This document shows positions 46,747-54,868 of a stretch of DNA of 64,000 nt, piece after piece. This stretch comes from Nitronereus sp964503895. GTDB taxonomy: Bacteria > Nitrospirota > Nitrospiria > Nitrospirales > UBA8639. Position 1 is the stretch's first letter. Every line of letters starts with the position of its first letter. The notes under the pieces were generated by a model that saw nothing but the letters and a program-made list of their open reading frames with translations, was not told where the DNA came from and ran no database searches. The DNA is taken from NCBI GenBank assembly GCA_964503895.1, contig CAZDCF010000002.1, forward strand, positions 62,001 to 126,000, written 5' to 3'. The position numbers were made by a program, and so were the translations under genes.

Positions 46747-48843
46747 TTATCCAGACACTTGGGCTTTTGCAGCTTTATGTTTTTCAACGACTTTATTTAT
46801 CACTTCTCTTGGGGCCTGTTCATATCCTGAAAATTCCATCACATAGGAGCCCTTGCCAGCAGTAATCGAAGTTAATGCTGGTGCATATTTTAAAATCTCA
46901 GCCAATGGAACCATGGCTCTTACTAGTTGATTATGGCCCTTCACATCCATCCCCAAAATCCGACCACGTCGACTGTTTAAATCTCCAATGACCGCACCAA
47001 CCATGTCCTCAGGAGCCGTTACTTCAAGCAACATAATTGGTTCTAGTAATCCCGGTTGTGCCGATTCCATAGCCTTCCTAAAACCCATTGATGCGGCAAC
47101 TTTAAACGCCATTTCAGAAGAATCCACTGAATGGTGAGATCCATCATAGACAGTAACCTGAACATCAACCACTGGAAATCCTGCTAAAATTCCAGAGTGC
47201 ATCGCTTCGACAACGCCTTTTTCTACGGCTGGAATAAAATTTCTCGGAATAACCCCGCCAACGATTTTATTCTGAAAATTAAATCCCCCACCTCTTTGCA
47301 ACGGCTCAAGCTGTAGCCAGCAATCACCATATTGGCCGTGACCACCAGACTGTTTTTTGAACTTTCCTTGGGCCTGCGCCATCTTTTGAATAGTCTCTCG
47401 ATACGCAACTTTGGGAGTTTGCAAATTCACTTCAACTCCGTACTTTCTATGTAGTTTTTCCAGAGTGACTTCGATATGGGTTTGCCCAACTCCACTCAGT
47501 AACATTTCTTTAGTTTCTTCATTTCGAATAAACTCCAAGGAAGGATCTTCTTCAACAAGTTTGTGAAGGCCTAAACTCACTTTATCAATATCTCCCTTGG
47601 CCTTGGGCTCAAGCGCGAAAGACATAACCGGTCGATTAAGTTTGACGCCAGGAAGAATCAAAGGATGTTTATCAGTACAAATTGTATCTCCAGTTTGCGT
47701 ATCTTTAAGTTTGCCAATTGCTACAATATCCCCTGCAACAACTTTGCCGACCTGCATTGTCTTCTTGCCCAGCATATGGTACAGATGTCCGCCTTTCTCT
47801 TTAGTATTACGAAGGGGATTATAAAACTGTGAATCGGCATCAAGGATGCCAGATTGTACTTTTATATAGGTCAGACGTCCTACAAATGGATCAATAGACG
47901 TTTTAAATACATATGCAGAAAATGGATCATCTACAGACATATGGATAACTGACTTTTCGTCATTTTTCGGATTAGAGGCAGTCACAGGGGTAAATTCTGC
48001 TCGTTCTTGAGGAGAAGGAAGTAGGTCCTGCATAGCATCCACAAGGACCGTAGTACCAATATTTTTCGTTGCTGCTCCACAGAGTACAGGAACGCATGAA
48101 CGATTCCGAGTCGCCAAGGCGAGTCCTTCAAGGATTTCCTTGTTCGTCAATTCACCCTCCCCGAGATATTTTTCCAATAACTCATCGCTACCTTCTGCTG
48201 CACTTTCAATCAATTTTTTCCGTGCTTCTTCCACCTTTTCAGCCATATCCCCCGGTATATCTAATTCTTGAAATTTATGGCTATTAGGAACTGGAACGAT
48301 TGCTTTTTGATTCAGGAGATCAATGACTCCATCAAAACCCGCTTCCTGCCCGAGTGGAAGTGCTATAGGGATACAGTTAATTGCTAGCGCCTTCGATATT
48401 TCTTCAAGTGTTACATTAAAATTTGTATGTTCTTTGTCAAGTTCATTAATGAAAATTAGGCTTGGGATTTCCCATTCTTGAATCACATCCCAGACCCGCT
48501 CGACTTCAGAACGTAGGCCAGATGCTCCTATCACCAAAACTGTGCCATCAGAAACATGAATGGTACATTTTGTATCCGCAAAAAAATCTAGGGATCCTGG
48601 AGTATCTAAAATATTGAATGAAGTTTCTTTGATATCAAAATGGAGAAGGGCCGTACTCATCGAGTGACGATGTTGCACCTCTTCTGGCTCAAAGTCCCCA
48701 ATAGTATTTCCAGTTGCGTTTGACCCCATAGAAGGAATGACTCCTGCCGTATAAGCCAGGGCCTCAGCTAAAGAGGTCTTTCCCGCACCCGCATACGATG
48801 CCAATGCAACATTTCGAGTAGAGTTAGTCGCGTGTTGTGTCAT
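46747..48843 (-). CDS. Elongation factor G-like GTPase (EF-G paralogue)
   Basis: 698 residues with the five-domain EF-G layout, but the GTPase site is altered. The P-loop SYAGAGKTS (16-24) has replaced AHVDAGKTT. G3 is DTPGSLDF (80-87) with Ser84 where EF-G has the catalytic His. G4 is NELD (133-136) instead of NKMD. Domains III to V carry normal EF-G sequence (QSGGHGQYGD, GSYHSVDSSEMAFK-type segment, FNFQNKIVGGVIPRNFIPAVEKG). Related EF-G2-like proteins with a non-His G3 are known and have weak or special ribosome roles. The gene is single, with AGGAGGGGG before the ATG, and convergent with htrA. A true fusA was not seen in the window. Confidence 0.85.
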   Translation of the reverse strand: MTQHATNSTRNVALASYAGAGKTSLAEALAYTAGVIPSMGSNATGNTIGDFEPEEVQHRHSMSTALLHFDIKETSFNILDTPGSLDFFADTKCTIHVSDGTVLVIGASGLRSEVERVWDVIQEWEIPSLIFINELDKEHTNFNVTLEEISKALAINCIPIALPLGQEAGFDGVIDLLNQKAIVPVPNSHKFQELDIPGDMAEKVEEARKKLIESAAEGSDELLEKYLGEGELTNKEILEGLALATRNRSCVPVLCGAATKNIGTTVLVDAMQDLLPSPQERAEFTPVTASNPKNDEKSVIHMSVDDPFSAYVFKTSIDPFVGRLTYIKVQSGILDADSQFYNPLRNTKEKGGHLYHMLGKKTMQVGKVVAGDIVAIGKLKDTQTGDTICTDKHPLILPGVKLNRPVMSFALEPKAKGDIDKVSLGLHKLVEEDPSLEFIRNEETKEMLLSGVGQTHIEVTLEKLHRKYGVEVNLQTPKVAYRETIQKMAQAQGKFKKQSGGHGQYGDCWLQLEPLQRGGGFNFQNKIVGGVIPRNFIPAVEKGVVEAMHSGILAGFPVVDVQVTVYDGSHHSVDSSEMAFKVAASMGFRKAMESAQPGLLEPIMLLEVTAPEDMVGAVIGDLNSRRGRILGMDVKGHNQLVRAMVPLAEILKYAPALTSITAGKGSYVMEFSGYEQAPREVINKVVEKHKAAKAQVSG

Positions 48844-48952
48844 ACCCCCTCCTTTCTGATTGACTTCATTCTAGGCTTGCTTGAATTCGAGTGTCAATAA
48901 ATTGCCGAACTATCAGAAAATCTCTAATATTGTCTTGGGAACATACAAACTA

Positions 48953-49360
48953 ATGAGTAATACCCCTTCAAACCAACCTCGACCCCATCATATTCTTGCA
49001 ATCCTCTGTGTAGGCATTTTCGCCGGCGCCATGGCTTTTGATTCAATTTCAGCAGGTAAGACTCAAGCGAATCCACAAAATAATGTTCTCTGGAATGCAT
49101 TTCAATATGGGTTACCCCTATTGATGGGGGCAGTTTGTCTAACAGGTAAGCGTTGGGGGGTTATGGCAGCTGTGATTTATGCCACAATCGGACTTTCATT
49201 GGATCTTGCCACACTAGTGCAAAGCATAACAACCGGTTCGGATTCAACCGGATTTATCGTTGTTATGCTTACTACAAGCCTTTTAAATTTTTCTTTGATT
49301 GCCTTTGGTGGAAAATATCTGCTGACGCCAATCTCATTAAAAAACACTTTGCCGTACTAA
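48953..49360 (+). CDS. Small membrane protein, unknown
   Basis: About 135 residues from ATG 48953; the open frame extends in-frame to TTG 48881, which would add 24 hydrophilic residues. Four hydrophobic segments (about 14-33, 45-63, 70-90 and 103-122) indicate an inner-membrane protein. No family recognised. The first segment contains HILAILCVGIFAGAMAF. GGGA lies rather far upstream of the ATG. It is divergent from the EF-G-like gene and convergent with the methyltransferase. Confidence 0.6.
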   Translation: MSNTPSNQPRPHHILAILCVGIFAGAMAFDSISAGKTQANPQNNVLWNAFQYGLPLLMGAVCLTGKRWGVMAAVIYATIGLSLDLATLVQSITTGSDSTGFIVVMLTTSLLNFSLIAFGGKYLLTPISLKNTLPY

Positions 49361-49392
49361 CCAACAATAGACTCCAAGACTTTTCTTCGCGT

Positions 49393-50430
49393 TTACGATT
49401 TTCTTCCTTCGACAATTACCCCATCCCAATCACCAGTTCCTTTTTTCATTTTGAGAAATCTGGTCTTTTGGAAACCGCAGCATTTGAGCCATCGTTGCAC
49501 TTCTTTTGCGCTGTAGGTATTACCAGTTGACGTATAAAGCAACATGGTGACAGCAAAGAGATTAGTCTCAACAGCATCGAATCCTGGCTTATCCATGAGA
49601 AAGGTATCCTGAATAAGGATACGTCCACCAGGATTGAGCGCATGATTTAGTTTTCGAAAAATGGTTTTATTTTCGTTCGGTGAAAATATGTGAAGCACAT
49701 TCGAAAACCACATTACATCAAATTTACCTGGTACCCGGCTTTTGAACAAATCACCTGGATAGTACGATAGCCGCTTCCCATTTATGATCTTGATTTTATC
49801 CCGCAGTCGAAGAGACTCGGCAATGGTTCGCGCCACTTCAAGTGCTGGTTCCCGATCCCACACTCCAACTTCCAGTTTTGGATTTCTTTTTAAGAATTCA
49901 AGCGCATAGGTTCCAGGCCCACCGCCTACATCTAACAAGGACTTCGCATTTCTGAGATTTAATTGGGCAGCCACTTGCTTGGCTGTTTGTTGAGATCGCT
50001 GATGCATTGCCCAAGTAAACGATCGACGATAATCAGGATCGTCAGGACCATCATTTTCTATAGGCCTTCCGGTTCGAACAGCGTTAGTCAATCCTGCCCA
50101 GTTTTCCCATTGATGATGTAATAAATCAAGATATGCTCCTTGATACTGTAAACTGTTTCGATCCAAAAACATTTTCGCTACTTTACTCACCCTGAAGGTT
50201 ACTCCACGTTTTTTCAGTAACCCAGCAGCCTCAAGATTTCGAACTAAAATCTCTACGCCTCGCTCGTTGGCTTTCAGAGATTTAGCCAAATGTTTTGTTG
50301 TCAACCATCGGGAGTCCATTTTTGTAAAAATATCGAGATCTAATGCCGTAGCAATTATTCTCGACACCCGAAATCCATACGCTGCGTCACGAAAATCTTC
50401 CATCGTGCGAATGGGACTCTGAATCTTCAT
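49393..50430 (-). CDS. O-methyltransferase, PF00891-like (acetylserotonin/hydroxyneurosporene type)
   Basis: 345 residues. The N-terminal winged-helix dimerisation domain (about 10-90; IATALDLDIFTKMDSRWLTTKHLAKSL) is followed by a SAM-binding domain with LLDVGGGPGTYALEFL near residue 170, an acidic D at WDRE for ribose, and FSNVLHIFSPNENKTIFRKL. The GGRILIQDTFLMDKP region matches the family. Acts on a hydroxyl group of a small molecule, perhaps a quinone or pigment; the substrate is not known. It heads downstream from a 144-residue protein gene on the same strand. Confidence 0.83.
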   Translation of the reverse strand: MKIQSPIRTMEDFRDAAYGFRVSRIIATALDLDIFTKMDSRWLTTKHLAKSLKANERGVEILVRNLEAAGLLKKRGVTFRVSKVAKMFLDRNSLQYQGAYLDLLHHQWENWAGLTNAVRTGRPIENDGPDDPDYRRSFTWAMHQRSQQTAKQVAAQLNLRNAKSLLDVGGGPGTYALEFLKRNPKLEVGVWDREPALEVARTIAESLRLRDKIKIINGKRLSYYPGDLFKSRVPGKFDVMWFSNVLHIFSPNENKTIFRKLNHALNPGGRILIQDTFLMDKPGFDAVETNLFAVTMLLYTSTGNTYSAKEVQRWLKCCGFQKTRFLKMKKGTGDWDGVIVEGRKS

Positions 50431-50465
50431 TAATGCATTCCTTTGATAAAAATGGCGAGAACTAA

Positions 50466-50900
50466 TTAGATGGTCCTAAATTGCTGCTGATATTGGGCGA
50501 TTAAATGGTCGAGCTTTGATAGATTTTTGAGATCAACACGCCGTTCAAAAAACACGGCCACGTAATCATCATTCATTTCCATGCGTTCAGTAAAGCCATC
50601 TTGCTTCAAGCGATCTCGATGCTTAGCCACTAACTGTTGAATATAAAATTTAGTTTGCTTAGCGAGCTCATCGCTGCCAAGATCTTCTGCTGTTCCATCA
50701 GATAGCAGGCTCTGCATATCTTCAAGTGCGTACCCAGCCTGACAAATAAGTTGGCCTTGAGGAGTAACTTCGAGTTGCCAATCTTCATCATCTAATTCCA
50801 AAGTCAATGCACCACCTGTTTCATATTGCACAAAACCCGGGACTGTTTTTTTTAAATGACTTTCCACGCTCTGCCATTCTTGACATGCTTCTTTGCTCAT
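50466..50900 (-). CDS. Conserved-looking protein of unknown function, 144 aa
   Basis: No family recognised. Soluble, acidic and rich in Gln, Asp and Leu, with alternating predicted strands (residues 20-60) and helices (60-100 and 120-140). No signal peptide, membrane segment or metal-binding motif is seen. It lies 35 bases upstream of the O-methyltransferase and 25 bases downstream of the TPR gene, so the three may form one transcript. Confidence 0.6.
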   Translation of the reverse strand: MSKEACQEWQSVESHLKKTVPGFVQYETGGALTLELDDEDWQLEVTPQGQLICQAGYALEDMQSLLSDGTAEDLGSDELAKQTKFYIQQLVAKHRDRLKQDGFTERMEMNDDYVAVFFERRVDLKNLSKLDHLIAQYQQQFRTI

Positions 50901-50925
50901 AGGTTTAGTTCTTTACCTCCGCACT

Positions 50926-51717
50926 TTATAAAAATTTGTTTCTCAAGCGTTGCCTCAAAACTTCTAACCTTCGAGCATTTTCTTCTAATTTTGGAAGTCC
51001 ATATTTTCGATCTATCCGAACTACTCGATGGAGAAATCTCGCAGCTTCCTCATCATGTCCTAAAATTTCGTGACAACTTGCTAACACATACCACGCCCCA
51101 CCCATACGTAATTCATCGCGCAATCTTTCCGCAATAGCTAGACTAGTCTGTGAACAAGCGATAGCATCATGAATTCGATTCCAGGCTAAATACAGGCGTG
51201 CCATCATTTTGAATACGTCTGCCTGGCCAGACTCGTTGCCGCCTCGTTTCATTAGGGTAATAGACTGAGAATAATAATCCATGGCTTTATCATATTGCTG
51301 TGTTTCTTTGGCAACTAAACCCAAATCGGAGAGCAATACTGCTTTAGCAGCATCATCCTTAAAAAGGTCCATCATATCCAAAGCCTCCAAATAATAGGCG
51401 CGGCCTCGTTCCCACTCAGCAGCATCAACATGTAAATTCCCAAGATTTACTAGTGTCAAACTGAGCCCTCGATCATCGCCAAGAAGTTTTTGTAACTCAA
51501 GAACTTCTTGGTAATAGGCATTTGCTTGCTCACGCTGTCCACTTACTGCACAGATATTACCGAGATTTCCCAATGTCGCAACCAAGGCCCGCTGGTCTCC
51601 GCTTTTTCGGTCAGCTTCTAATGCCTTGACGTAACATTCATATGCCTCGGTATAAAACCCACGAGAAAAATGGGCATTGCCTTGACGATTTAATGCAGCC
51701 GAATGGGATTGATGCAT
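50926..51717 (-). CDS. Tetratricopeptide repeat protein
   Basis: 263 residues made almost wholly of TPR units (about six 34-40 residue repeats), with recurring NLGN, AYYQEVLELQK and AYYLEALDMM-type helices. No signal peptide is seen. TPR proteins serve as protein-binding scaffolds. The basic C-terminus (RRLEVLRQRLRNKFL) may be a capping helix. It is in a row with the genes at 50466 and 49393, and 52 bases downstream of the metallo-beta-lactamase-like gene. Partner unknown. Confidence 0.8.
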   Translation of the reverse strand: MHQSHSAALNRQGNAHFSRGFYTEAYECYVKALEADRKSGDQRALVATLGNLGNICAVSGQREQANAYYQEVLELQKLLGDDRGLSLTLVNLGNLHVDAAEWERGRAYYLEALDMMDLFKDDAAKAVLLSDLGLVAKETQQYDKAMDYYSQSITLMKRGGNESGQADVFKMMARLYLAWNRIHDAIACSQTSLAIAERLRDELRMGGAWYVLASCHEILGHDEEAARFLHRVVRIDRKYGLPKLEENARRLEVLRQRLRNKFL

Positions 51718-51769
51718 GAGTTTGAGAAGAGGTGGAAATGAATGGAACAGAAAAATGCTCTGCAGCTAA

Positions 51770-52363
51770 TTACTGCAAGGCTTGCTCAACAATAGGCTTA
51801 GCGCCAGTAAGAATCGATGCGCCATCCCCAACAAGCAAGGCATCGAAGTTATATTTCAATAGACGACGCAAGCCGTCACGGGCTTTCTCCACGTTCGCGT
51901 ATTTCTCAGAAGGCAGCATGCACACTGCCCCCAGAGGCTTTCCCAGCAGGGCATCTCCCACAATAAGAATGCCCTTCCCCTGCTGAATGAATAAGGCGGA
52001 TTCCCCTTTAGACTTTTGGTCAGACAACTGAATTGACCAAATTCCCCCAGGCAAAAGATCCTGATCTCGGTACACCTCATCCGATGCTACACTCATTTCT
52101 GGAGCATCATTCTCAGGAACGTAGATTCGACAATGAAATTCTTTCTGGTAAGCAGCCGCTTCTCGCTCATGGTCCCGGTTGGTTAAAAGAATATAATCCA
52201 CTTGTCCACTATGTTTGACTTGAGCAATTTCCGAAGAACTCATGGGTGGTGGATCAACCAAAATTCGATGTTCACCTACATGAAGAAAATGCCCATTAAA
52301 GTTAAGTTGTTTTTCTTCAGAGAACCACGACCATTCAGAAATACCCGGCAACAAAGGTTTCAT
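51770..52363 (-). CDS. Metallo-beta-lactamase-fold protein, active site degenerate
   Basis: 197 residues. The N-terminal half looks like an MBL hydrolase (GHFLHVGEHRILVDPPPMS, then VDYILLTNRDHEREAAAYQ). The usual HxHxDH metal motif reads TNRDHERE, so the first two His ligands are missing while the Asp-His pair is kept. GILIVGDALLGKP corresponds to the later Asp ligand region. Metal binding and hydrolysis are uncertain; it may be a binding protein or an MBL variant with altered chemistry. Its ATG overlaps the stop of the small gene upstream (ATGA). Confidence 0.65.
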   Translation of the reverse strand: MKPLLPGISEWSWFSEEKQLNFNGHFLHVGEHRILVDPPPMSSSEIAQVKHSGQVDYILLTNRDHEREAAAYQKEFHCRIYVPENDAPEMSVASDEVYRDQDLLPGGIWSIQLSDQKSKGESALFIQQGKGILIVGDALLGKPLGAVCMLPSEKYANVEKARDGLRRLLKYNFDALLVGDGASILTGAKPIVEQALQ

Positions 52364-52599
52364 AAAGCAGAGATCTCGCTTTTGAGCATGATCGTTACCT
52401 TAGCTAGTATATCGTCCTCAGTGGGAATATCCAGAATATCGTCCTCGTGCACCATAATAAATTTACGGTTGGGACCTTTGGTCAAAGAAATAAGAAATTG
52501 GCTATTAGAAGAAACTGTTGGAATCACAACTTCTACTGCAGAATCTATGTCTTTTACGACCTCAAGAAATTTCTGTTTACCAGTCTCTAATTCATCCAT
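52360..52599 (-). CDS. Small acidic protein of unknown function, 79 aa
   Basis: The product begins MDELETGKQKF and has no recognised family. It shows three beta-like stretches (VEVVIPTVSSNSQFLISLTK, RKFIMVHEDDILDI) and a helical C-terminus. Its TGA overlaps the start of the metallo-beta-lactamase-like gene, so the two are probably translated together and may act together. No ribosome binding site is obvious. Confidence 0.5.
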   Translation of the reverse strand: MDELETGKQKFLEVVKDIDSAVEVVIPTVSSNSQFLISLTKGPNRKFIMVHEDDILDIPTEDDILAKVTIMLKSEISAL

Positions 52600-52633
52600 T
52601 CGTTAGGAATAATCCTTTCGTGTTAAGCATGAG

Positions 52634-53179
52634 CTACAAACTTGATGACCCAGAGTTTGTGCCGGCCGCCAGCAAACCATTGACCACCTCGAGGATAGCC
52701 GTGTGGTCAGCTAAATCCATATTGCCGACACGTTGCCAATGAATAACTCCCCGTTGATCAAGAATATAGACATTCGGAATAAATCGACCTCCCCCATACA
52801 GGCGGTCGGTTACTTGGTCAGGATCGGTAAGGTAAGGATACGTTACCTTGACCGGAAACATCCCAAGAAAATCTAAGACATCAGCTTTTGAGTCACCGGA
52901 AGAATTCACGCCCACAACTGCGACATTTCTCCCCCGGGTGGCTTCATACACTTTTTGTAGATTCGTACTTTGAATTAAACAAGGTTCGCAAATGTGAAAG
53001 AGCCCGAGAATCACAACTTTCCCCTTTAAGTCGTCCAAGGAAACTTGCTGACCAGTCACTGAGGTAAGGGAAAACAATGGAGCTACCTCACCAACCTTAA
53101 AAAAACCTTTAGTCCAGCCAGTACTAGCCAAAACAGTAAGGCATACAACGAACCCCAAAATGACTTGTAAACGTTTCAT
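52634..53179 (-). CDS. Periplasmic thioredoxin-like protein (TlpA/ResA family)
   Basis: 181 residues. The N-terminal MKRLQVILGFVVCLTVLAST is a signal peptide or membrane anchor. The redoxin domain carries the redox pair Cys64-Glu-Pro-Cys67 in GLFHICEPCLIQ and the cis-Pro region VYILDQRGVIHW. Reductants of this type act in cytochrome c maturation or disulfide reduction. CEPC and the hydrophobic tail after it fit ResA. No ccm or ccs gene is adjacent. It lies downstream of purF on the same strand after 165 bases. Confidence 0.85.
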   Translation of the reverse strand: MKRLQVILGFVVCLTVLASTGWTKGFFKVGEVAPLFSLTSVTGQQVSLDDLKGKVVILGLFHICEPCLIQSTNLQKVYEATRGRNVAVVGVNSSGDSKADVLDFLGMFPVKVTYPYLTDPDQVTDRLYGGGRFIPNVYILDQRGVIHWQRVGNMDLADHTAILEVVNGLLAAGTNSGSSSL

Positions 53180-53344
53180 AGTGTCCTCCAGCTGTTTTCA
53201 ATCAGTTGAAGAAAAGCTCTCTTTTCTAAAGAGATCTTAACACACGATTTTTGAAGTGAGCAATAAAGCTGATGTCTCTCTAGCATCAAAATCGGCTATA
53301 TTTAGCAGGGAAAACCGTTTTGCGGCTAAAGAAACAAGACCGGA

Positions 53345-54826
53345 TTAACGGTTTGGCGTTTGATGGTCGAATAAGCCGAGCTGAAGTTCCTCAGCTTTCG
53401 TAAAGGGAATGGGATATTGATCGGTGAAGCAGGCATGGCAGTAATGATCATTCCGGCCTGGGACCGCATTCAGCATACCTTCCAGGCTTAAAAAAGCCAG
53501 ACTATCAGCTGTAATATACTTGCGCATCTCCTCAATGGTATGGCTGGAACCAATTAGTTCTTTTCGAGTTGGGGTATCAATGCCATAAAAACAAGGTGCG
53601 ATAGTGGGAGGTGAACTAATTCGCATATGTACTTCTTTTGCCCCAGCATTCCGCAGCATTTTCACAATTTTTCGGCTCGTGGTTCCACGAACGATTGAAT
53701 CATCCACCACCACAACCCGTTTTCCGTCCAAAACATCTGACACAGCGTTGAGTTTTAACTTTACCCCAAAGTGCCTGATAGATTGCTCTGGCTCAATAAA
53801 CGTACGGCCTACATAATGGTTCCGGGTTAAGCCAAGTTCAAACGGAATCCCTGAACCCTCTGCAAAACCCAACGCCGCTGGAACGCCTGAGTCAGGGACA
53901 GGAATCACTATGTCGGCTTGAGCAAACGCTTCTTTAGAAAGCTGTCGCCCCAATGCTTTACGCACAGGATACACAGAATAATTGCCGAAAATTTTAGAAT
54001 CAGGACGCGCAAAATACACATATTCAAACACACATTTTGCTGGATTCTCTGGTGGAATAAACGGATGATGTGAGGCTAGACCATTATCATCAATCACAAG
54101 AAGTTCACCCGGCTCCACTTCCCGAACGAACTCCGCGCCAATAAGGTCAAAAGCGCAGGTTTCTGAAGCCACAATCCACCCATCCTTGTATCGTCCCAAA
54201 CAGAGTGGTCGAAAACCATAAGGATCGCGAGCTGCAATAAGCTCGCGTTCCGTTAAGAAAACCAAAGAATATGCCCCCCGCACCAGGCTTAAGGCTTCAA
54301 TTACCCGATTAAGACAGGTTTCTTCTTTGGAGTGGGCTATCAGATGCACTATAACTTCGCTATCAGACTCTGACTGAAAAATCGCGCCATAGGCTTCCAG
54401 TTCACTACGAAGCATGCTCGCATTGGTCAAATTTCCATTATGAGCCAGTGCCAAATTCCCAAATGCATAATTCACAGTCAGAGGCTGCACGTTACGCAAA
54501 TGACTAGCACCAGCAGTCGAATACCGATTGTGCCCAATGGCCATACTCCCTTTTAAGCAACGAATTTCTTTTTTTGAAAAGATATCCGCGACGAGTCCCA
54601 TCCCTTTCTCAACGAAAAAGTTCTGTCCATCGGAAGACACAATTCCTGAACTTTCCTGACCACGATGTTGGAGAGCATATAAACCAAGGTACGTCAAATT
54701 TGCAGCCTCCTTGTGCCCGTAAATCCCAAAGACTGCACATTCATCATGGAACTTATCTGGCATAATCAACTCAGGATGCTCCTCATGAAAAGAGGTTTGA
54801 GTAGGAGGAAATGATGGGAGTTTCAT
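53345..54826 (-). CDS. purF: Amidophosphoribosyltransferase
   Basis: 493 residues. First step of purine synthesis, converting PRPP and glutamine to phosphoribosylamine. The catalytic Cys is in HDECAVFGIYGH, which implies a removed propeptide; a start at the internal ATG 54763 (MPDKFHDEC) would give the usual short propeptide and is a real alternative. Glutaminase domain (to about 240) includes GHNRYSTAG; the transferase domain has the PRPP loop VVVVDDSIVRGTTSRKIV. Cys residues near the C-terminus (VPGRNDHYCHACFTDQYP) may hold the iron-sulfur cluster seen in this class. purL precedes it by 42 bases. Confidence 0.96.
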   Translation of the reverse strand: MKLPSFPPTQTSFHEEHPELIMPDKFHDECAVFGIYGHKEAANLTYLGLYALQHRGQESSGIVSSDGQNFFVEKGMGLVADIFSKKEIRCLKGSMAIGHNRYSTAGASHLRNVQPLTVNYAFGNLALAHNGNLTNASMLRSELEAYGAIFQSESDSEVIVHLIAHSKEETCLNRVIEALSLVRGAYSLVFLTERELIAARDPYGFRPLCLGRYKDGWIVASETCAFDLIGAEFVREVEPGELLVIDDNGLASHHPFIPPENPAKCVFEYVYFARPDSKIFGNYSVYPVRKALGRQLSKEAFAQADIVIPVPDSGVPAALGFAEGSGIPFELGLTRNHYVGRTFIEPEQSIRHFGVKLKLNAVSDVLDGKRVVVVDDSIVRGTTSRKIVKMLRNAGAKEVHMRISSPPTIAPCFYGIDTPTRKELIGSSHTIEEMRKYITADSLAFLSLEGMLNAVPGRNDHYCHACFTDQYPIPFTKAEELQLGLFDHQTPNR

Positions 54827-54868
54827 AAATTAATAAAATTCAAGTTTGACTTTAAGTTAACTTCAATT

